From the NCBI RefSeq assembly GCF_010093445.1, contig NZ_PDWW01000018.1:1-64000 (forward strand): a DNA stretch of 64,000 bases, read 5' to 3'. Positions within the stretch are counted from its first letter, which is position 1. Every line of letters starts with the position of its first letter. The translations under genes were made by a program, and so were the position numbers. This document shows positions 8,306 to 16,163 of this stretch, piece by piece. Origin of the DNA: Pseudoxanthomonas japonensis. Its GTDB lineage: Bacteria > Pseudomonadota > Gammaproteobacteria > Xanthomonadales > Xanthomonadaceae. The notes under the pieces were generated by a model. It was given only the letters and a program-made list of their open reading frames with translations, was not told where the DNA came from and made no database searches.

Positions 8306-9433
8306 GTGGCTGCAAAGAAACCTGCGAAGAAGGCCGTCAAGGCCGCCAAGAAACCCGCTCAGACCGTCGCCAAGAAGCCTGTCGCGAAGAAGGCTGTCGC
8401 CAAGAAGCCGGCCCCCAAGCCGGTGGCGAAGAAAGCGGCCCCCAAGCCTGTCGCCAAGAAGGCGGCCGCCAAGAAGGCCGCTCCGGCCAAGAAGGCGGCT
8501 GTCCCGGCGAAGACGCCGGCGCCAAAGCCCGCCGCGAAGCAGGCGGCACCGGTCAAGAAGGCGGTCGCCAAGGCGACCAAGCCCGCAGTCGCCAAGAAGC
8601 CTGCGCCCGCGCAGGTCACCAAGGCGCCTGCCGCCAAGGCGGCACCGGTGAAGGCGCCGGCCAAGGCCACGAAACCCGCTCCTGCCCCCGCACCGAAGCC
8701 TGCCGCCAAGCCGGCTCCGGCAAAGTCCGCCCCCACCGCGGCTGCGACCAAGACTCCCGTGCCTGCATCCGCCCCCAAGGCGGCTGCCCAGGCCCCGGCG
8801 CCCGCCGCCAAGGTTCCGTCCCCCCCGAAGCCTGTGCCAGTCCCGAAACCGACTACCAAGAACGCCAAAGCCTCCACCGCCGTCGAAGCGCCCGTGAGCC
8901 CCCGTCCAGCCGTTGCCCGCCCCGTGGGCAAGGTCGCGGTCGCCGTGGCTGCCCGCCCTGCGGCGCCGGTCGTGCGCGGCAAGGTGAAAGAAGTGCCCTA
9001 CAAGATCGACGAAGCCACCGGTCGCCCGATCATTCCGGCCGGCTACAAGCCCTCGTCCGACGAGGAGTACATGAGCACCCTGCAGCTCGAGTACTTCCGC
9101 CAGCGCCTGCTGCAATGGCGCGCCGACCTGGTCGAGGAATCCAAGCAGACCATCGAGAACCTCAAGGACGAAGTCCGCGACATCGGCGACGAAGCCGAGC
9201 GCGCGACCCGCGAGACCGAGAACTCGCTGGAACTGCGCACCCGCGACCGCTACCGCAAGCTGATCGGCAAGATCGACAGCACGCTCAAGCGCCTGGAAGC
9301 CGGCGACTACGGCTACTGCGTCGATACCGGCGAAGAGATCGGCCTGGACCGCCTGGAAGCGCGCCTGACCGCCGAACGCACCATCGATGCGCAGGAGCGC
9401 TGGGAACACATGCAGAAGCAGCAGGGCGACTGA
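8306..9433 (+). CDS. dksA: DksA-type RNA polymerase-binding factor with long Lys/Ala/Pro-rich N-terminal tail
   Basis: The C-terminal ~120 residues (about 255-375) are DksA. A coiled coil carries the tip motif D292-x-x-D295-x-A297, which reaches into the polymerase secondary channel and with ppGpp controls rRNA and amino-acid promoters. The zinc site is degenerate: Cys338, Thr341, Thr359, Ala362 replace the usual four cysteines, the pattern of zinc-independent DksA2-like proteins. Residues 1 to about 225 are a low-complexity, histone H1-like tail of KKPA/AAKKA/KPAPKP repeats that ordinary 150-residue DksA lacks. I start at GTG 8306 because AAGGAAG at 8291-8297 is well spaced and the reading frame upstream has no homology. 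A strong terminator follows. Confidence 0.88.
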   Translation: MAAKKPAKKAVKAAKKPAQTVAKKPVAKKAVAKKPAPKPVAKKAAPKPVAKKAAAKKAAPAKKAAVPAKTPAPKPAAKQAAPVKKAVAKATKPAVAKKPAPAQVTKAPAAKAAPVKAPAKATKPAPAPAPKPAAKPAPAKSAPTAAATKTPVPASAPKAAAQAPAPAAKVPSPPKPVPVPKPTTKNAKASTAVEAPVSPRPAVARPVGKVAVAVAARPAAPVVRGKVKEVPYKIDEATGRPIIPAGYKPSSDEEYMSTLQLEYFRQRLLQWRADLVEESKQTIENLKDEVRDIGDEAERATRETENSLELRTRDRYRKLIGKIDSTLKRLEAGDYGYCVDTGEEIGLDRLEARLTAERTIDAQERWEHMQKQQGD

Positions 9434-9453
9434 GCCCTCGGTTCCTGCAGACG

Positions 9454-9479
9454 AAAAACCCCGCCTAGGCGGGGTTTTT
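9454..9479. terminator. bidirectional rho-independent terminator
   Basis: A perfect 26-bp palindrome has stem CCCCGCC/GGCGGGG around TA with A-run and T-run flanks on opposite sides. It separates convergent dksA (+) and the MFS gene (-) and can terminate both. Confidence 0.95.
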
Positions 9480-9500
9480 CATGGCCGGGCGCCGGTCGCG

Positions 9501-10742
9501 CTACTGCAGCTCGCGCAGGTCCAGCCGCCGCAACCTCGGCGCCTTCCACGCGGTCACGCCCGCCACCGACAGGATGGCGAAGCCGCCCAGGATGACCGCC
9601 GGCACCAGCCCGAGCAGCCTGGCCATCGTGCCGGCGTAGAACGCACCCAGTTCGTTCGACGAACTGACGAAGATGCCGTTGATCGACGACACACGCCCGC
9701 GCATCTCGTCCGGCGTGGACAGCTGCAGGATGGTCGAGCGCACCACCACCGACACGCCATCGCACATGCCGTAGAAAAGCAGGATGACCGCCGACAGCCA
9801 GAAGCTGCGCGACAGGCCGAAGGCGATGACCGCCAGGCCGAAGCCGGCGACGGCGAACAACAGCACGCGTCCCGCGTTCCTCTGGAGCGGGTGGCGGGCC
9901 AGCCACAGGCCCACGCAGACCGATCCCGCTGCCGGCGCAGCCCGCAGGATGCCGAGCCCTTCGGGACCGTAGTGCAGGATGTCGTGGATGAAGGCGGGCA
10001 GCATCGCCACAACGCCGCCGAGCAGGACGGAGAACATGTCCAGCGCCATCGCGCCCAGCATGATCTGGTTGCCCAGCACGAAGCACGCGCCCTGCGCGAT
10101 GCTCGCGAAGACCGGCAGGCTGACGGCGGGCGGTCCGGGTTCCTCCACGCGCAGGCGCGCCAGCACGGTCGCCGCCAGCAGCGCGAACACCACCGCCATC
10201 GCATAGGACAGGGTCTTGCCGCCGAAGCCGACCAGCAGGCCGCCCAGTGCCGGCCCGGTGACCAGCGAAGCCTGGAAGATCACGCTGCCAAGCCCGGCGG
10301 CACGCACGAAATCCTCGCGTGGCAGCACTTTCGCGAACAGCGCGTTGTAGACCGGGCTGAGGAAGGAACGCGCCATGCCGGTCAGCGCGATGGCGGCGTA
10401 GATCGGCCACGTCCCGTGGAACGGCAGCCAGCCGGCGGACACCGCCACCAGGATCACGGCCGTGGTCGCGAGCGCAGCGCAGGCCACCATGCCGACGCGG
10501 CGGCGGGGGAGGTGATCGACAAGGTAGCCCGCGAACGGCGCCACGCAGAAGAACGGCAGTACTTCCGCCAGGCCCACGAGCCCCAGCGAGAACGGATCCT
10601 TGGTCAGTTCGTAGATATGCCAGCCGACGGTGACGGCGACGATCTGGTACGACAGCAGCGCGCAGATGCGGTACGCCAGCACCGCCGCATAGCCGCGGTT
10701 GCGGAGCAGCGAGAAGGCGGAAGGCGTACCGGTTCCGCTCAC
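9501..10742 (-). CDS. MFS transporter, EntS/MFS_3-like
   Basis: A 413-residue major-facilitator protein with about 12 hydrophobic segments. The loop between helices 2 and 3 carries GYLVDHLPRRRVG, the MFS motif A equivalent, and a second related loop follows the mid-protein break (PDEMRGRVSSINGIF). These features match the enterobactin-exporter-like MFS_3 group. The substrate cannot be told. The start is GTG at 10742, overlapping the stop of the SufE-like gene by 4 bp. Confidence 0.82.
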   Translation of the reverse strand: MSGTGTPSAFSLLRNRGYAAVLAYRICALLSYQIVAVTVGWHIYELTKDPFSLGLVGLAEVLPFFCVAPFAGYLVDHLPRRRVGMVACAALATTAVILVAVSAGWLPFHGTWPIYAAIALTGMARSFLSPVYNALFAKVLPREDFVRAAGLGSVIFQASLVTGPALGGLLVGFGGKTLSYAMAVVFALLAATVLARLRVEEPGPPAVSLPVFASIAQGACFVLGNQIMLGAMALDMFSVLLGGVVAMLPAFIHDILHYGPEGLGILRAAPAAGSVCVGLWLARHPLQRNAGRVLLFAVAGFGLAVIAFGLSRSFWLSAVILLFYGMCDGVSVVVRSTILQLSTPDEMRGRVSSINGIFVSSSNELGAFYAGTMARLLGLVPAVILGGFAILSVAGVTAWKAPRLRRLDLRELQ

Positions 10743-11176
10743 TTCGCGTTCGCGGCCGTCTCGCGGATGAAGGCCAGCAACGACGCGAGGCCGTTGCTGC
10801 GGGTGGGCGAGAGGTGCTTGGCCAGGCCGATGTCGGCGATGTAGTCGGGCGAGGCGGCCAGGATGTCCGCGGCGGAACGACCCGAGTACACGCGCAGCGC
10901 CAGGAAGATCAGCCCCGAGACGATCGCCGAATCACTGACCGCGTGGAAATCCAGCTTCGCCGCATCGCCTTCGGGCACGATCCAGACCATCGACTGGCAG
11001 CCGAGCAGGCGGTGCTCCTCGCGCTTCCATTCCTCGGGGAATGCGGGCAGCTTGCGGCCCAGGTCGATCAGGTACTGGTAGCGCTCGGACCAGTCGCCGA
11101 AGAAGGCGAATTCGTCCTTGATGGCGGCCTGCGCGTCGGCGGCGGTGGGTTCGAGCGGGAAGATCGTGTCGGTCAT
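10739..11176 (-). CDS. sufE: SufE family sulfur-acceptor protein
   Basis: SufE takes the persulfide sulfur from a SufS/CsdA cysteine desulfurase for Fe-S cluster assembly. The 145-residue length is normal. The active Cys60 sits in the loop HRLLGCQSMVW, and the WSERYQYLIDLGRKLP and SGLIFLALRVYSGRS segments are conserved. The ATG at 11176 is preferred: an earlier in-frame start at 11215 adds a non-conserved leader reading into a repeat. No suf genes are nearby, so it may serve CsdA or a distant SufS. Its stop overlaps the MFS gene start. Confidence 0.9.
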   Translation of the reverse strand: MTDTIFPLEPTAADAQAAIKDEFAFFGDWSERYQYLIDLGRKLPAFPEEWKREEHRLLGCQSMVWIVPEGDAAKLDFHAVSDSAIVSGLIFLALRVYSGRSAADILAASPDYIADIGLAKHLSPTRSNGLASLLAFIRETAANAK

Positions 11177-11203
11177 CGTGTCTTGATATGTCCGCGGTTC
11201 AAG

Positions 11204-11325
11204 CCCCTCTCCCATCGGGAGAGGGGTTGGGGAGAGGGTACGGCGAAGTAACGAAGTTGCCGGCGTCCAGATCCCGCCACACCCTCATCCGGCGCTTCGC
11301 GCCACCTTCTCCCGACGGGAGAAGG
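11204..11325. repeat. two-hairpin intergenic repeat (CCCCTCTCCC family), copy 1
   Basis: A hairpin of CCCCTCTCCC/GGGAGAGGGG (11204-11226), then GTTGGGGAGAGGGTACGGCGAAG, about 35 variable bases, CACCCTCATCCGGCGCTTCGCGCC, and a closing hairpin CCTTCTCCC/GGGAGAAGG (11305-11325). The same ~120-bp layout recurs at 20246-20360, so this is a composite repeat, not a simple terminator. It lies between the sufE-like gene and cysS. Confidence 0.9.
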
Positions 11326-11335
11326 AAAGATCGGC

Positions 11336-12724
11336 TCACGCCCGCTTCCAGCGCACGCCCTGCGGCGTGTCTTCCAGCAGGATACCTTCCGCCGCCAGTT
11401 GGTCGCGGATGGCATCCGAGCGGGCAAAATCGCGTGCTTTCTTCGCCGCCGCGCGCTCGTCGATCAGCGCCTGGATGCGCGCATCGTCATCCGACGAAGT
11501 TCCGCGACCGAACCACTCGGCAGGATCCTGCTGCAACAGGCCCAGCACAAGGCCGGCGCCCAGCAACTCGCTCTTGAGGCGCTGCTTCTCCGCATCACCG
11601 GTTGCCTTGCGCGCGTCGGCCGCGATGCGTGCAACCTCCGCCAGCGCCTGCGGCGTGTTGAGATCGTCGTCCAGCGCGTCTTCGATGACCTGCGGCGTCA
11701 CCGCAACAGCATCGACATCGCCCAAATCACGCAACGTCCCGTACAGTCGGTCCAGCGTGTTCTTCGACTGCTCCACCAGCGCCTCGGACCAGTCCAGCGG
11801 CTGCCGGTAGTGCGCCGACAGCAGGGCGTAGCGAAGTGCCTCCGGCGGATGTTGCTGCAGCAGGTCGTGGACTTTCTCGATGTTGCCCAGCGACTTGCTC
11901 ATCTTGGCGCCGCCGAAGTTCAGCATGCCGTTGTGCAGCCAGAAGCGCGCGAACGTCTTGTGCGACCCGTCGGCGTGCTTGTGCGCGCATTCGCTCTGCG
12001 CCACTTCGTTCTCGTGGTGCGGGAACTGCAGGTCCACGCCGCCGGCATGGAGGTCGATGGTTTCGCCCAGGTGGGCCGCGGCCATCGCCGAGCATTCGAT
12101 ATGCCAGCCCGGGCGGCCGATGCCCCAGGGCGAGTCCCAGCCCGGCAGGTCCGGCGTGGAGGGCTTCCACAGCACGAAATCGCCCGGGTCGCGCTTGTAG
12201 GGGGCGACTTCCACGCGGGCGCCGGCCAGCATTTCCTCCGGGTCGCGACGCGAGAGCTTGCCGTACTCCGCGAAGCTGCCGACCGAGAACAGCACATGGC
12301 CTTCGGCCGCGTACGCATGACCGCCGGCGATCAGCTGCTCGATCATCGCGATGATGTGGCCGATGTGGTCGGTCGCGGCTGGTTCGATGTCCGGGGCGAA
12401 CTCGCCGGTCACGCCCAGGCCCGCCATGTCCTCGCGGTAGGCGGCGGCGTAGCGGTCGGTGATGGCGGAGATCGCCACGCCCAGTTCCTTCGCCGCGGCG
12501 TTGATCTTGTCGTCCACGTCGGTGATGTTGCGGGCGTAGCGAAGCTGGCCGAAGCGGCGGCGCAGCAGGGCCGCCAGCACGCCGAACACGACCGGACCTC
12601 GCGCATTGCCGATGTGGACGTAGTTGTAAACGGTGGGCCCGCAGACGTACATCGTGGGGATCGGGCCAAGGGGAGCGAAGTCCTCGACCCGGCGGGTGAG
12701 GTTGTTGTGCAGGCGCAGGGTCAT
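11336..12724 (-). CDS. cysS: cysteinyl-tRNA synthetase
   Basis: A complete 462-residue class I synthetase. The zinc-binding Cys is in [10 protein letters not shown], the HIGH-type motif reads HIGNARG, the zinc/His region is [13 protein letters not shown] and FPHHENE, and KMSKS is present in [11 protein letters not shown]. The C-terminal alpha-helical bundle reaches [13 protein letters not shown], as in E. coli CysRS. It charges tRNA-Cys with cysteine in the cytoplasm. The gene is monocistronic on the minus strand, divergent from the exported protein gene at 12867. Confidence 0.97.
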   Translation of the reverse strand: MTLRLHNNLTRRVEDFAPLGPIPTMYVCGPTVYNYVHIGNARGPVVFGVLAALLRRRFGQLRYARNITDVDDKINAAAKELGVAISAITDRYAAAYREDMAGLGVTGEFAPDIEPAATDHIGHIIAMIEQLIAGGHAYAAEGHVLFSVGSFAEYGKLSRRDPEEMLAGARVEVAPYKRDPGDFVLWKPSTPDLPGWDSPWGIGRPGWHIECSAMAAAHLGETIDLHAGGVDLQFPHHENEVAQSECAHKHADGSHKTFARFWLHNGMLNFGGAKMSKSLGNIEKVHDLLQQHPPEALRYALLSAHYRQPLDWSEALVEQSKNTLDRLYGTLRDLGDVDAVAVTPQVIEDALDDDLNTPQALAEVARIAADARKATGDAEKQRLKSELLGAGLVLGLLQQDPAEWFGRGTSSDDDARIQALIDERAAAKKARDFARSDAIRDQLAAEGILLEDTPQGVRWKRA

Positions 12725-12866
12725 GAGGACAGGGCAGGGGAGAGCCGTGGAATTCTACCGCCTGCGCCGCTTGCAGGGGCCGCGCGGGCTTGGGGGCGGC
12801 CGATGTTCAGCGTGACTCAAGGCGTGGTTCTTACACTGGGCCCCCTGGATACCGCTTGCAGGCCAC

Positions 12867-13373
12867 ATGCCCCGCCTCCGCACCACCCTTTTCCTGTCCT
12901 GCCTCCTGCTCGCCGCCCCGGTCGTGGCGCAGGAGCGGGTGATCCCGACGGAGAACGTGCGCCTGGATTATGCGCAGGTGCTGGGCGTGGAGCCGGTATA
13001 CCAGACCCTGCGGGCGACCCGCACCGAACAGCGTTGCGATGAAGTACCGGCATCCAAGGCCGAAGCGCCTGCGCAGGGAGCCAAGGAAGAGGGTCGCTGG
13101 AGCCGGATGGTCAGCTCGGTGCGAGGCTGGTTCGGTGGCGATGAAGAGCCGGCGCAGACGCCTCCGGTGACGCTGCCCGCGGTCAAGGTCAATTGCCGCA
13201 TCGTGCCGATCGAGCGCGAGTTCCAGCGCCCCATCGCCTACGACGTGGACTATATCTACAAGGGCGTGAAGTACCGCTCGCGGCTGGCCGAAGATCCCGG
13301 CAACCGCCTGCGCATCCGCATCTCCGTGGTGCCCTACGTGGCGCCGGTCCAGCCGACCGCCAGCGGTCCCTGA
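12867..13373 (+). CDS. exported protein of unknown function
   Basis: A 168-residue protein with a clear signal peptide (about 1-21, hydrophobic core LFLSCLLLAAPVV, cleavage after VAQ). The mature part opens with a RLDYAQVLGVEPVYQTL motif, has a variable charged middle (about 60-105), and closes with CRIVPIEREFQRPIAYDVDYIYKGV and a DPGNRLRIR segment. Similar motifs occur in YcfJ-like envelope proteins of xanthomonads, but without the glycine-zipper membrane segment. The two cysteines could form a disulfide. It is probably periplasmic or outer-membrane associated. It lies directly upstream of the arg leader region. Confidence 0.7.
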   Translation: MPRLRTTLFLSCLLLAAPVVAQERVIPTENVRLDYAQVLGVEPVYQTLRATRTEQRCDEVPASKAEAPAQGAKEEGRWSRMVSSVRGWFGGDEEPAQTPPVTLPAVKVNCRIVPIEREFQRPIAYDVDYIYKGVKYRSRLAEDPGNRLRIRISVVPYVAPVQPTASGP

Positions 13374-13381
13374 TTCGTGCA

Positions 13382-13399
13382 CGGTTGCACACGCAACCG
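13382..13399. promoter_or_regulatory. short inverted repeat between the exported-protein gene and the arg leader
   Basis: CGGTTGC-ACAC-GCAACCG, a perfect 7-bp stem with a 4-nt loop, starts nine bases after the upstream stop codon. It lacks a U-tract. It could be a weak terminator or an operator for the arg transcript. Confidence 0.3.
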
Positions 13400-13445
13400 A
13401 ATCCGTCCTTGCGCTGCGCCGCAGCACATGCGAGCATTCGCGCCC

Positions 13446-13538
13446 ATGAAGATGAACGCACACGCCCATGCTGACAGCGCGGCCTCGCAGGCCTCGAGCA
13501 TGACCTCGCGTGCGCGTCGACCGGAATCCTGCCTCTAG
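13446..13538 (+). CDS. putative arginine leader peptide
   Basis: A 30-codon frame (or 12 codons from the inner ATG at 13500) ends in T-S-R-A-R-R-P-E-S-C-L and a TAG. Three Arg codons (13509, 13515, 13518) lie five to nine codons before the stop, and the last two sense codons plus the stop fall inside the RNA segment that can pair with the downstream terminator stem. This matches a ribosome-mediated attenuator. Neither start has a good ribosome binding site and no strong promoter is visible, so the peptide is a hypothesis from the RNA layout. Confidence 0.4.
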   Translation: MKMNAHAHADSAASQASSMTSRARRPESCL

Positions 13539-13597
13539 CTGGGTACCCCGGACGTCGTCGCCTGTTCACCGGAACCCAGCCAGAGGCTGGGTTTTTT
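13531..13597 (+). terminator. candidate attenuator (antiterminator/terminator) ahead of argF'
   Basis: Terminator: stem AACCCAGCC (13573-13581) with GGCTGGGTT (13585-13593), loop AGA, then a run of six T (13592-13597). Competing antiterminator: 13531-13544 (GCCTCTAGCTGGGT) can pair with 13574-13587 at 13 of 14 positions, using the 5' arm of the terminator. A ribosome stalled on the leader's Arg codons would leave 13531 onward free, favouring the antiterminator; one at the stop codon would cover it. The argF' ATG is 48 bases downstream. The terminator is clear, the switching is inferred. Confidence 0.55.
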
Positions 13598-13644
13598 CGT
13601 TTCCGAAGCCCGTTTTGCCACATTCCCGACACCAGGATGCCGTA

Positions 13645-14670
13645 ATGAAGCACTTCTTGAACACGCAGGACTGGAGCCGCAGCGACCTCGATGCGCTGCT
13701 GACGCAGGCCGCCCTCTACAAGCAGCACAAGCTGGGCGACGCGCTGAAAGGCAAGTCCATCGCGCTGGTGTTCTTCAACCCGTCCATGCGCACCCGCACC
13801 AGCTTCGAGCTGGGCGCGTTCCAGCTGGGCGGCCATGCGGTGGTGCTGCAGCCGGGCAAGGACGCGTGGCCGATCGAGTTCAACCTGGGCACGGTGATGG
13901 ACGGCGACACCGAGGAGCACATCGCCGAAGTGGCGAAGGTGCTGGGCCGTTACGTGGACCTGATCGGCGTGCGTGCCTTCCCGAAATTCGTCGACTGGGC
14001 GTACGACCGCGAGGACATCGTGCTGAAGTCGTTCGCCAAGTACTCGCCGGTGCCGGTGATCAACATGGAGACGATCACCCATCCCTGCCAGGAACTGGCC
14101 CACGCGCTGGCGCTGCAGGAACACTTTATGAAGTTGGACCCCGGATCAAGTCCGGGGCAGGCTCTGCGCGGCAAGAAGTACGTGCTCACCTGGACCTACC
14201 ATCCCAAGCCGCTGAACACTGCCGTCGCCAACTCGGCGCTGACCATCGCCACGCGCATGGGCATGGACGTGACCCTGCTGTGCCCGACGCCGGACTACGT
14301 GCTGGATGAGCGCTACATGGGCTGGGCCGAACAGAACGTCGCCGAGAGCGGCGGATCGCTCACGGTCAGCCACGACATCGACAGCGCCTATGCCGGTGCC
14401 GACGTGGTGTATGCCAAGAGCTGGGGCGCGCTGCCGTTCTTCGGCAACTGGGAGCCGGAGAAGCCGATCCGCGACCAGTACCAGCACTTCATCGTCGACG
14501 AACGGAAGATGGCGCTGACCAACAACGGCGTCTTCAGCCACTGCCTGCCGCTGCGCCGCAACGTCAAGGCCACCGACGGCGTGATGGACTCGCCGCAGTG
14601 CATCGCCATTGACGAAGCCGAGAACCGCCTGCATGTGCAGAAGGCGATCATGGCGGCCTTGGTGAAGTAA
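13645..14670 (+). CDS. argF: N-acetylornithine carbamoyltransferase
   Basis: This enzyme carbamoylates N-acetyl-L-ornithine to N-acetylcitrulline, the xanthomonad variant of the arginine route. Carbamoyl-phosphate site NPSMRTRTSFE (45-55) and HPCQEL are present, and the proline-rich loop TYHPKPLNTAVANS replaces the ornithine loop of ordinary OTCases. By alignment from memory, Trp75 and Glu90 equal X. campestris Trp77 and Glu92, the latter favouring acetyl over succinyl substrates; HCLPLRRNVK carries Lys308, the counterpart of the carboxylated Lys302. About eight extra residues (around 163-172, KLDPGSSPGQ) are encoded by a palindromic repeat inserted in frame. Length is 341 residues. AGGA lies ahead of the ATG. 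Confidence 0.93.
   Translation: MKHFLNTQDWSRSDLDALLTQAALYKQHKLGDALKGKSIALVFFNPSMRTRTSFELGAFQLGGHAVVLQPGKDAWPIEFNLGTVMDGDTEEHIAEVAKVLGRYVDLIGVRAFPKFVDWAYDREDIVLKSFAKYSPVPVINMETITHPCQELAHALALQEHFMKLDPGSSPGQALRGKKYVLTWTYHPKPLNTAVANSALTIATRMGMDVTLLCPTPDYVLDERYMGWAEQNVAESGGSLTVSHDIDSAYAGADVVYAKSWGALPFFGNWEPEKPIRDQYQHFIVDERKMALTNNGVFSHCLPLRRNVKATDGVMDSPQCIAIDEAENRLHVQKAIMAALVK
14136..14160. repeat. palindromic repeat inside argF' (CCCCGGATCAAGTCCGGGG)
   Basis: Arms CCCCGGA (14139-14145) and TCCGGGG (14151-14157) around TCAAG form a hairpin whose sequence is a common intergenic repeat type in proteobacteria. Here it lies within the coding sequence, preserving frame and encoding DPGSSPG. Confidence 0.75.
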
Positions 14671-14682
14671 CCCGGTTCTGCT

Positions 14683-14790
14683 CCTTCCCCCGCATGCGGG
14701 GGAAGGCTGGGATGGGGGCGAACCGCCTCCGGAAAGTTCGGCCTCGTCCCATTGCCCCCACCCCGACCCTCCCCCGCAAGCGGGGGAGGG
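14683..14790. repeat. two palindromes between argF' and argG
   Basis: CCTTCCCCCGCATGCGGGGGAAGG (shown here only as its arms CCTTCCCCCGC/GCGGGGGAAGG, 14683-14706) and CCCTCCCCCGC/GCGGGGGAGGG (14767-14790) bracket GGGATGGGGGCG and CATTGCCCCCACCCC, which also complement each other. The composite resembles the CCCCTCTCCC family in architecture. Confidence 0.8.
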
Positions 14791-14814
14791 GGCACATCAC
14801 TTGAGACCTCAGAA

Positions 14815-16017
14815 ATGACTGCTTCCGAATCCAAAGACATCGTCCTCGCCTTTTCCGGCGGCCTCGACACCAGCTTCTGCGTGCCCTACCTGAAGGAGCG
14901 CGGCTGGAACGTGCATACCGTGTTCGCCGACACCGGCGGCGTGGATGCGGAAGAGCGCGCCTTCATCGAGCAGCGTGCCGCCGAGCTGGGCGTGGCGAGC
15001 CACGTCACCGTCGATGGCGGTCCTGCCATCTGGGACGGCTTCGTCAAACCGTTCGTGTGGGCGGGCGAGGGCTACCAGGGCCAGTACCCGCTGCTGGTGT
15101 CCGACCGCTACCTGATCGTCGACGCCGCGCTGAAGCGCGCTGCCGAACTGGGCACGAACGCCATCGCGCACGGCTGCACCGGCATGGGCAACGACCAGGT
15201 GCGCTTCGACCTGGCGGTCAAGGCCAGCGGCGACTACCGCATCGTGGCGCCGATCCGCGAGATCCAGAAGGAACACACGCAGACGCGCGCCTACGAACAG
15301 GCCTACCTGGAAGAACGCGGCTTCGGCGTGCGCGCCAAGCAGAAGAGCTACACGATCAACGAGAACCTGCTGGGCCTGACCATGTCCGGTGGCGAGATCG
15401 ACAAGTGGGAAGCGCCCGGCGAAGGTGCGCGCGGCTGGTGCGCGCCGCGCGCCGAGTGGCCCGAGGCGCCGCTGCGGGTGACCATCGGCTTCAAGCACGG
15501 CGAAGCGGTCAGCCTGGACGGCCAGCCGGTCGCCGGCGCCGCGTTGCTGGCGAAGTTGAACGCATTGTTCGCGCCCTATGGCGTGGGTCGTGGCGTGTAT
15601 ACCGGCGACACCGTGATCGGCCTGAAGGGCCGCATCGTGTTCGAAGCGCCGGGCCTGGTGTCGCTGCTGGCCGCGCACCGCGCGCTGGAAGAGACGGTGC
15701 TGACCAAGCAGCAGAACCGCTTCAAGCCCGAGGTCGCGCGCAAGTGGGTGGAGCTGGTGTACGAAGGCTTCTACCACGATCCGCTGAAGGAGGACCTGGA
15801 AGCGTTCCTGCAGTCCTCGCAGTCCATCGTCAACGGCGAGGTGGTGCTGGAAACCCGCGGTGGCCGCGTCGATGCGGTAGCGGTGACGTCGCCGCACATC
15901 CTCAACGCCAAGGGCGCGACCTACGCGCAGTCGGCCGACTGGGGCGTGGAGGAGGCGGAAGGCTTCATCAAACTGTTCGGCATGAGCTCGACCCTGTGGG
16001 CCGAGATCAATCGCTGA
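14815..16017 (+). CDS. argG: argininosuccinate synthase
   Basis: ArgG joins citrulline and aspartate at the cost of ATP. The PP-loop AFSGGLDTS is near the N-terminus, followed by [14 protein letters not shown] and the aspartate/citrulline-binding segments. The 400-residue length is normal. The ATG at 14815 gives a start about 10 residues before the P-loop, as expected. It follows argF' after a palindromic spacer, so it may be in the same transcript but is not translationally coupled. Confidence 0.96.
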   Translation: MTASESKDIVLAFSGGLDTSFCVPYLKERGWNVHTVFADTGGVDAEERAFIEQRAAELGVASHVTVDGGPAIWDGFVKPFVWAGEGYQGQYPLLVSDRYLIVDAALKRAAELGTNAIAHGCTGMGNDQVRFDLAVKASGDYRIVAPIREIQKEHTQTRAYEQAYLEERGFGVRAKQKSYTINENLLGLTMSGGEIDKWEAPGEGARGWCAPRAEWPEAPLRVTIGFKHGEAVSLDGQPVAGAALLAKLNALFAPYGVGRGVYTGDTVIGLKGRIVFEAPGLVSLLAAHRALEETVLTKQQNRFKPEVARKWVELVYEGFYHDPLKEDLEAFLQSSQSIVNGEVVLETRGGRVDAVAVTSPHILNAKGATYAQSADWGVEEAEGFIKLFGMSSTLWAEINR

Positions 16018-16037
16018 GCACACGCTGCAACTCACCA

Positions 16038-16132
16038 CGTCATTCCAGCGCAAGCTGGAATCCACGTTGATTCTGCCTCGGATGCGTTAGAGGCAAGAGC
16101 AAGATGGATCCCGGCTTTCGCCGGGATGACGA
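16038..16132. repeat. composite inverted-repeat element between argG and argE
   Basis: CGTCATTCCAGCGCAAGCTGGAATCCA-type left half and TGGATCCCGGC...GCCGGGATGACG right half face each other across about 45 bp. Each half is also a small hairpin (CCAGC/GCTGG; CCCGGC/GCCGGG). It is the common GTCATTCC...GGATGAC type of intergenic repeat. Confidence 0.85.
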
Positions 16133-16163
16133 CTGAAACGACGACGGTCCACGGACACACACC

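Noticed and set aside
8359-8982. Ala/Gly-rich minus-strand frame within the dksA tail region
   Set aside because: It mirrors the Lys/Ala/Pro repeat of the plus strand, and low-complexity repeats stay open in several frames.
11177-11215. Upstream in-frame start for the SufE-like gene
   Set aside because: The extra 13 residues run toward repeat sequence and are not like the family N-terminus.
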